Shown: in pieces, positions 60,047 to 64,000 of the stretch
Numbering within the stretch: the stretch's first letter is position 1
How the letters are laid out: each line of letters begins with the position of its first letter
Translations under genes and position numbers: made by a program
The notes under the pieces: model-generated
Database searches by the model: none
Told to the model about the DNA's origin: nothing
What the model saw: only the letters and a program-made list of their open reading frames with translations
From: a virus
Direction: 5' to 3' (one strand)
IMG/VR virus record: IMGVR_UViG_3300036861_001052
Span: 1 to 64,000 of that record
Length of the DNA: 64,000 nt

Positions 60047-60751
60047 ATGTCGAGGTTTACGGTAGAGCTCACGCTCGACGAGGTCGGCGACGCGAGGCGG
60101 GCGGCAAAGAAGCGCGGCGACGCGGGACCGATGCGCGCGATCGGAGAGCAAGCGATCGCTGTCGCGTGCCGGCGGCGCTGGGAGGGCACGTTGGTAAACT
60201 TCGAGAAGTGGGACTCGTGGAAGAAGATCGGACGCGTGCCGCGGTGCATCGAAGTGCGCTTGGTCGACGCCGTGATTTCAGATCTGGATCTGGTTCAGGA
60301 TACCCCGGAGGACACTGTCGTCGTGCTCGTAGGTACCCGGGAAGCGCCCCGCTTCCTCCTCATCGGGTGGGCGTTCGCGGGGGATGTGCAGCAAGACAAG
60401 TACTGGCGAGAGGACGAGCGGAAGTTCGTGATGCCGCACATGAATCTTCGAAGTTGCTACGAGCTCAAGCGGCAGCCGAGAAAAACCGGCAGGCGCCTGC
60501 ACCGGAGCGATCCTGCTGACGATTTCGCTGGATACGGCGGCTGGCCAATGATGCTCGACACCGACGATGGGCGGCACCCGAAGTTCTACGGAAACCTCAT
60601 CCGATCGAAGTGGTCGCTTCCCTGTAGGCGTTGTCAGACGCTCGTCGTCGCGGGACAGCTTCAAGGTGGCAACTATCGCACCGGAACCATTCATGGAGAT
60701 CCAGAGGACTGCGGCTTCAAGATCGACGAGCCGAAAAAATCTTCTGCGTGA
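60047..60751 (+). CDS. Hypothetical early protein, 234 residues
   Basis: ATG 60047 follows GAAGGAAAAGGAA. The product begins SRFTVELTLDEVGDARRAAK, has a central beta sheet (TPEDTVVVLVGTREAPRFLL) and a Gly-rich region GWAFAGDVQQDKYWREDERK. Near the C-terminus CRRCQTLVVAGQLQGGNY with a later DCGFK suggests a zinc site. It is the first rightward early gene. No known family. Confidence 0.6.
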   Translation: MSRFTVELTLDEVGDARRAAKKRGDAGPMRAIGEQAIAVACRRRWEGTLVNFEKWDSWKKIGRVPRCIEVRLVDAVISDLDLVQDTPEDTVVVLVGTREAPRFLLIGWAFAGDVQQDKYWREDERKFVMPHMNLRSCYELKRQPRKTGRRLHRSDPADDFAGYGGWPMMLDTDDGRHPKFYGNLIRSKWSLPCRRCQTLVVAGQLQGGNYRTGTIHGDPEDCGFKIDEPKKSSA

Positions 60752-60754
60752 GGC

Positions 60755-60784
60755 TTGACTAGATATAGACGTACCGGGTAAGGG
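60755..60784 (+). promoter_or_regulatory. Candidate promoter before the RHH gene
   Basis: GCTTGACT (TTGACT 60755-60760) resembles a -35, with TAAGGG (60779-60784) 18 bases later. The sequence GCTTGAC...CGTACCG is shared in order with the leftward promoter (GCTTGACATATCCGTACCG). A weak match, suggesting a common early promoter class. Confidence 0.4.
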
Positions 60785-60794
60785 ACGAGATCCC

Positions 60795-61004
60795 ATGTCC
60801 GACACCATTGAGTCCATGCCGATGAAGAAGAAGCAGAAGCGGGCTCCGCGCAAGCGGCCGCTGTTCATGATCAAGTTCGACCACGAGGACCGAGCGATGC
60901 TCGATGAAGCGAGCCGGGTGGAGAAGCTCACTCGGAGCGACGTCCTTCGTCGAGCTCTTCGCGCCTATTACAGAAAGCTCCGCATCGACAAGATAGCCAG
61001 CTAA
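60795..61004 (+). CDS. Ribbon-helix-helix DNA-binding protein
   Basis: A 69-residue protein. A basic N-terminal tail (KKKQKRAPRKRP) is followed by LFMIKFDHEDRAMLDEASRV (strand and first helix) and KLTRSDVLRRALRAYYRKLR (second helix), a clear Arc/MetJ/CopG pattern. It probably binds a dyad operator in the early region. It lies immediately before the initiator gene and could control replication genes. Confidence 0.75.
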   Translation: MSDTIESMPMKKKQKRAPRKRPLFMIKFDHEDRAMLDEASRVEKLTRSDVLRRALRAYYRKLRIDKIAS

Positions 61005-61029
61005 GCCCTGCGGCAAAGGAAACGACGTA

Positions 61030-62016
61030 GTGGCTTGGCAGATCGACCCAAAGATCGCTGACGACCCGTGGTTCATGGAGGACCTCAACCGGGAGACGCA
61101 GGCGCTCTTCACATTTTTGCTGATCTGTCCGCTCCGGACGACGCTTCCCGGTCTCTACAAGAACATCAGCGTCGCGATCGTGGCCGACACGTGGAAGCAG
61201 CCGTTTGCCGAGGTCCAGCCTATTTTTCAGAAGCTTCTCGAGCCCTGCAGCGAGGGCCGGCGGCACGTGCTCTACGACGGCCGTGCCCGCGTTCTTCGGA
61301 TCCCGAGCGCACCGAAGTGGAATCACGGCCCTGGCGACAAGATCCTAGCGGCCTGGTTTCGGTGCTGGTGCGCCGTTCCGGACTGCGACCTCAAGTGGGA
61401 TCACCTCGACGGGATCCGGGACGCGGTCAATCTCCACAACCCGAAAGTTGCAGCCAGGTGGCAAACCACCTTCGAGCCGCTCCTCGCGAGGCGGGCTGCT
61501 GGGCTGAGGTCTGCGCGCCCCATCGACCTCCGCGCGCTGACGAACGCCGTTCGAACGCCGACCGAACGTTCACCGAACACTGATAACGGTCACTCGGCCG
61601 GCCCGACGCTCATCTCAGAATTATCTCCTAGGTATAATACTTCCGTTCCTACTGGACCAGAACGCCGTTCGAACGGCGTTCCTATGCCTCTGGATCAGGA
61701 TCTGGATCAGGAAGAGGATCAGGATCTGGATCTGGATCAGGATCCGCGGCGTTCGAACGCCGTTCGAACGGCGTTCCCAGAAAGCTCTAAGATTTTAAAT
61801 CTATCTAACTCCTCAGAACCAGAGGGAAAAGAGCCACGTAATGGCAATGGAAGGGTTTCGAAAGACGACAGGGAGGCTTTCGGAGGAAGTGACGGCGACC
61901 AGGTCGACCCTGAAAGCCACCCTGCGACAGCAAGCGCAGAACGCCGGCGGGAGTTCGAATTGGCTGGCTGGAAACTGTCCCCGATTGGCGTCTGGATCCC
62001 CCCAGGGTTTTACTGA
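61030..62016 (+). CDS. Replication initiator (replisome organiser) with embedded origin
   Basis: A 328-residue protein from GTG 61030. The N-terminal 150 residues (AWQIDPKIADDPWFMEDLNR, LFTFLLICPLRTTLPGLYKN, HVLYDGRARVLRIPSAPKWN) form an alpha/beta DNA-binding domain seen in phage replisome organisers. Residues 170-260 are a low-complexity linker, coded by repeats (ERRSNGVPMPLDQDL, then a run of Asp, Gln and Leu). A short C-terminal domain ends LAGWKLSPIGVWIPPGF. It precedes a loader ATPase and DnaB, the lambda O-P or DnaA-DnaC-DnaB arrangement. Confidence 0.7.
   Translation: MAWQIDPKIADDPWFMEDLNRETQALFTFLLICPLRTTLPGLYKNISVAIVADTWKQPFAEVQPIFQKLLEPCSEGRRHVLYDGRARVLRIPSAPKWNHGPGDKILAAWFRCWCAVPDCDLKWDHLDGIRDAVNLHNPKVAARWQTTFEPLLARRAAGLRSARPIDLRALTNAVRTPTERSPNTDNGHSAGPTLISELSPRYNTSVPTGPERRSNGVPMPLDQDLDQEEDQDLDLDQDPRRSNAVRTAFPESSKILNLSNSSEPEGKEPRNGNGRVSKDDREAFGGSDGDQVDPESHPATASAERRREFELAGWKLSPIGVWIPPGFY
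61633..61638 (+). promoter_or_regulatory. TATAAT within the origin region
   Basis: TATAAT stands in an AT-rich island (agaattatctcctaggtataatactt) inside a GC-rich gene. No -35 box is found at 16-18 bases. It may be a promoter for transcriptional activation of the origin, or part of the unwinding element. Confidence 0.4.
61693..61744 (+). repeat. Eight GATC sites in 52 bp
   Basis: GATC occurs at 61693, 61699, 61705, 61717, 61723, 61729, 61735 and 61741, mostly on a 6-base spacing (ggatct / ggatca repeats). It encodes an Asp-Gln/Asp-Leu run in the linker of the initiator. Such clusters mark methylation-sensitive origins (oriC, P1), but low-complexity coding is an alternative explanation. Confidence 0.75.
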
Positions 62017-62746
62017 AACCGAGCTCCTCGCCGAAAACATCGACGGCTACCGAGACGCCGAAAACCGCCTCGTGCTCTGCGCCAAATGCCCTGAGACGGG
62101 CGGCGGCTGCGCAAACGAGTTCTCGGTCGTCCCGGTAGGCGAACGCCCCGTGTGGCGTGACCGTAGGCTCGTCTCGGAGCCTTGCCCGAAGTGGGCGGAG
62201 TTCAAGACCAGGCGCCGGCTCAAAAATTCGGACGTCCCGGAGTTCTACTGGGACTCGTCGTTTTTCGCGTACGGCCAGCCGAAAAATTCCGCGCGCCTCG
62301 CCGAGGTCATGAAGTTTTCGCAAGCGATCGCCGAGGGCCGACGAGAGTTTCTCGTGCTCTCCGGGCCAGCCGGATCGGGTAAGACCCGTCTCGCCGTCGC
62401 GCTCTTGCGAGCGCTCGTGCAAAAAGTTCCGCGAGCCCTGCTCTGGTACGCCGACGTCACGACCGTCCGGAGCCAGATGAAACTTCGCTACGACGGCGAC
62501 GACGAGTCGCAAGGAGATCCGTTCGGGCACGCGCGAGAGTCGCACGTGCTCGTCGTCGATAACGTCGATCCAGCGAAGTACGCGAAAGAGCCCTGGGTCG
62601 CCGATCGCGTCGGAGCGCTTCTCCGCGAGCGGTGGCTCGGGCGGCGCGTGACCGTCGTCTGCACGCACGAGCGCTTTGCCGATCTCGAAAAAGCCTACGG
62701 AGACATCCCACAATTTTCCGAGACGAGACGTTGCCAGCTGTCGTGA
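61841..62746 (+). CDS. DnaC-like helicase-loader ATPase
   Basis: A 301-residue protein; the ATG 61841 start overlaps the initiator by 176 bases, and TTG 61985 is an alternative. Residues 75-110 hold cysteines (VLCAKCPETGGGCANEFSV, SEPCPKW) that may bind zinc. The ATPase core has Walker A VLSGPAGSGKTRLAVALL, Walker B SHVLVVDNVDPA and a sensor-like VTVVCTHERFADLE. This matches AAA+ helicase loaders. It lies between initiator and DnaB, with GTGA coupling to DnaB. Confidence 0.75.
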   Translation: MAMEGFRKTTGRLSEEVTATRSTLKATLRQQAQNAGGSSNWLAGNCPRLASGSPQGFTETELLAENIDGYRDAENRLVLCAKCPETGGGCANEFSVVPVGERPVWRDRRLVSEPCPKWAEFKTRRRLKNSDVPEFYWDSSFFAYGQPKNSARLAEVMKFSQAIAEGRREFLVLSGPAGSGKTRLAVALLRALVQKVPRALLWYADVTTVRSQMKLRYDGDDESQGDPFGHARESHVLVVDNVDPAKYAKEPWVADRVGALLRERWLGRRVTVVCTHERFADLEKAYGDIPQFSETRRCQLS

Positions 62747-64000
62747 AAGCTCCAGAGGAGCTCCGCCCGATCCCCGGACGAGTTCCGCCGCACGATCTCG
62801 ACGCCGAGGGCGCCGTCATCGCGGCCATCTTGCTGGTCGCATCCCAATTCGATCTCGTGATCGGGATCGTGAACTCCCTCTCGTTTTACTCCGACGCGAA
62901 CAAGATGGTCTTCAAGGCCATCGAAGATCTCGTGAGTCGCAACGAGCCCGTCGACGCGATGACCGTCGCCTCCGAGCTCCGCCGCGCGGGCACTCTCGAT
63001 CGCGCCGGCGGCTCGCCGTACATCGCCCAGCTCATCGGCGCGACGCCCGCCGTCGCCAACGTCGTCACGCACGCCGAGATCGTGCGAGACAAGTGGCAGG
63101 CGCGTCAGCTCATCCTCCGCGGCCAGCGCTTCATCGCGGAAGCGTACGTCGGGACCGATCCGTCGATCGAGATCATCCAGCGCGCCGAGACGTCGCTCGA
63201 CGAGCTCCTGTCTACCGGCGTCGGAAGCGAGCTCATCGCCGTCGGAAAAATCGCCGCCGATGAAGTCGCGATCCGCGAAGAGCTTCGCCGCACGGGCTCC
63301 ACCGGCCGCGGCACGGGCTCCCCGACCGGCTACGAGAGACTCGATCGGATGTGCGGCGGCACGCACGACACGGATCTCGTGATCGTCGCCGGTCGGCCAG
63401 GGATCGGCAAAACGACCTTCGCCATGAATCTCATCGCAAACCTCGCGCGCCCCTCGATCGGCGGCCCTCCGGAAGGCGCGGCCTTCTTCTCGCTCGAGAT
63501 GCCGAAAGAGCAAGTCGCGATCCGCTTCGCGTGCGCCGAGCAACAAGTCTCCGTCTCGAACGCTCGCCGCAATTCTCTTCGCGACGACGCGTGGGCGCGC
63601 TTTCAGCGCGGCGCCGAAGAGCTCCAGAGGTTTCCGATCTGGATCGACGACGCGCCGACGATCACCGTGCTCGAGGTCCGAGCGCGCGTGAAAAAACTCA
63701 TGCGCGACATCGCCTCTGGCAAAGCCGGAGTCCCGTGCTCACGGCTGAAGCTCGTCGCGGTAGACTATCTGCAGCTCATGCAGGGGATCCGGCAGAAGGG
63801 CGACACGCGCGAGAGCGAAGTCGCGAGCCTCTCTCGCGGGCTGAAAGCGCTCGCGAAAGATCTCGGCCTCACTGTCATCGGCGTCTCGCAGCTGAACCGC
63901 AATCCCGAGCGCGGAGGAAAAAAAGACAAGCGGCCGGAGCTCAGTGACCTGAGAGAATCTGGCGCGCTAGAGCAGGACGCGGACGTGGTGTGGTTCGTGT
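62743..64000 (+). CDS. dnaB: Replicative DNA helicase DnaB (3' end outside window)
   Basis: The open frame starts at GTG 62743 (GTGA overlap with the loader) and runs off the right edge, 419 full codons. The N-terminal domain reads PPHDLDAEGAVIAAILLVAS and MTVASELRRAGTLDRAGGS. The RecA-like domain has Walker A IVAGRPGIGKTTFAMNLIA, FFSLEMPKEQVAIRF, the Walker B LVAVDYLQLMQGI, VSQLNRNPE and SGALEQDADVVWFV. All standard DnaB motifs up to the edge are intact. It unwinds DNA at the fork and is loaded by the preceding ATPase. Confidence 0.9.
   Translation, partial: MKAPEELRPIPGRVPPHDLDAEGAVIAAILLVASQFDLVIGIVNSLSFYSDANKMVFKAIEDLVSRNEPVDAMTVASELRRAGTLDRAGGSPYIAQLIGATPAVANVVTHAEIVRDKWQARQLILRGQRFIAEAYVGTDPSIEIIQRAETSLDELLSTGVGSELIAVGKIAADEVAIREELRRTGSTGRGTGSPTGYERLDRMCGGTHDTDLVIVAGRPGIGKTTFAMNLIANLARPSIGGPPEGAAFFSLEMPKEQVAIRFACAEQQVSVSNARRNSLRDDAWARFQRGAEELQRFPIWIDDAPTITVLEVRARVKKLMRDIASGKAGVPCSRLKLVAVDYLQLMQGIRQKGDTRESEVASLSRGLKALAKDLGLTVIGVSQLNRNPERGGKKDKRPELSDLRESGALEQDADVVWFV

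Larger units (their letters stand above)
61542..61776 (+). other. Candidate phage replication origin: 11-bp iterons inside the initiator gene
   Basis: The unit GAACGCCGTTC and near variants recur in three blocks: four head-to-tail 11-mers at 61542-61585, a palindromic pair at 61660-61681 and three units at 61748-61776. One helical turn is the spacing. Between the blocks lie an AT-rich stretch with TATAAT (61633-61638) and eight GATC sites (61693-61744); an AT-rich run follows at 61782-61808. This is the composition of known initiator-bound origins, as in lambda O. Confidence 0.75.

Noticed and set aside
61542-61776. Palindromic repeats as a CRISPR array or terminator
   Set aside because: The 11-mers are in coding sequence, in phase with a helical turn, and have no spacer-repeat order or T-run.

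Overview
The window is a contiguous stretch of a large, GC-rich (about two thirds G+C), densely packed bacteriophage genome or phage-plasmid. The evidence is peptidoglycan-degrading enzymes, collagen-like fibre proteins, many small zinc-ribbon proteins of the kind found in tailed phages, and an initiator / helicase-loader / DnaB replication module. Terminase, portal and major capsid genes are not here and would lie outside the window. The host is probably a myxobacterium-like member of Myxococcota. This is inferred from the two Gly/Thr-rich, Cys-rich lipoproteins and the base composition, not proven. Genes overlap by 1-4 bases at most junctions (ATGA, GTGA, TGATG), and GTG starts are very common.

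Layout. (1) 1-2557, rightward: tail end of a Cys-rich lipoprotein, small zinc-finger proteins, a 41-codon ORF, a probable structured RNA leader (1690-1780) and a conserved 245-residue protein. (2) 2570-4110: about 1.5 kb of degenerate pentanucleotide repeats with no credible gene, closed by a hairpin. (3) 4174-13235, rightward: a polycistronic run of small phage proteins with an FkbM-type methyltransferase, an HD phosphohydrolase and a protein-kinase-like protein. (4) 13293-15738, leftward: a second kinase-like protein and a lytic transglycosylase. (5) 15772-20468, rightward: an SGNH hydrolase, a possible ribbon-helix-helix regulator preceded by an operator-like dyad, a TIM-barrel (TrpF-like) protein and a DarG-like macro-domain protein. 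(6) 20465-43953, mostly leftward: the virion-fibre, host-surface and lysis region. It is interrupted by a 3.78-kb transposon (20714-24496) that splits one fibre gene and leaves a 6-bp target duplication. (7) 44038-47827, rightward: two multidomain glycosyltransferase proteins and two small genes. (8) 47807-59757, leftward: about 28 small, translationally coupled genes apparently driven by one consensus promoter at 59886-59914. (9) 60047-64000, rightward: early replication genes, with an origin-like cluster of 11-bp iterons and eight GATC sites inside the initiator gene, then the helicase loader and DnaB (cut by the window edge).

How it may work together. The operator-like dyad at 59876-59896 overlaps the -10 box of the big leftward promoter and recurs nearly identically at 17115-17134, just upstream of a small ribbon-helix-helix-like gene, which suggests one regulator. 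In the structural region several proteins share an N-terminal domain of about 130 residues. Their C-terminal parts differ, and three of the sharers, plus one fibre protein without the domain, contain Gly-Pro-Thr collagen-like repeats. Glycosyltransferases and methyltransferases are interleaved with these genes, so glycosylated collagen-like fibres are a testable hypothesis. Most functions are fold-level calls from motifs; no database search was possible.
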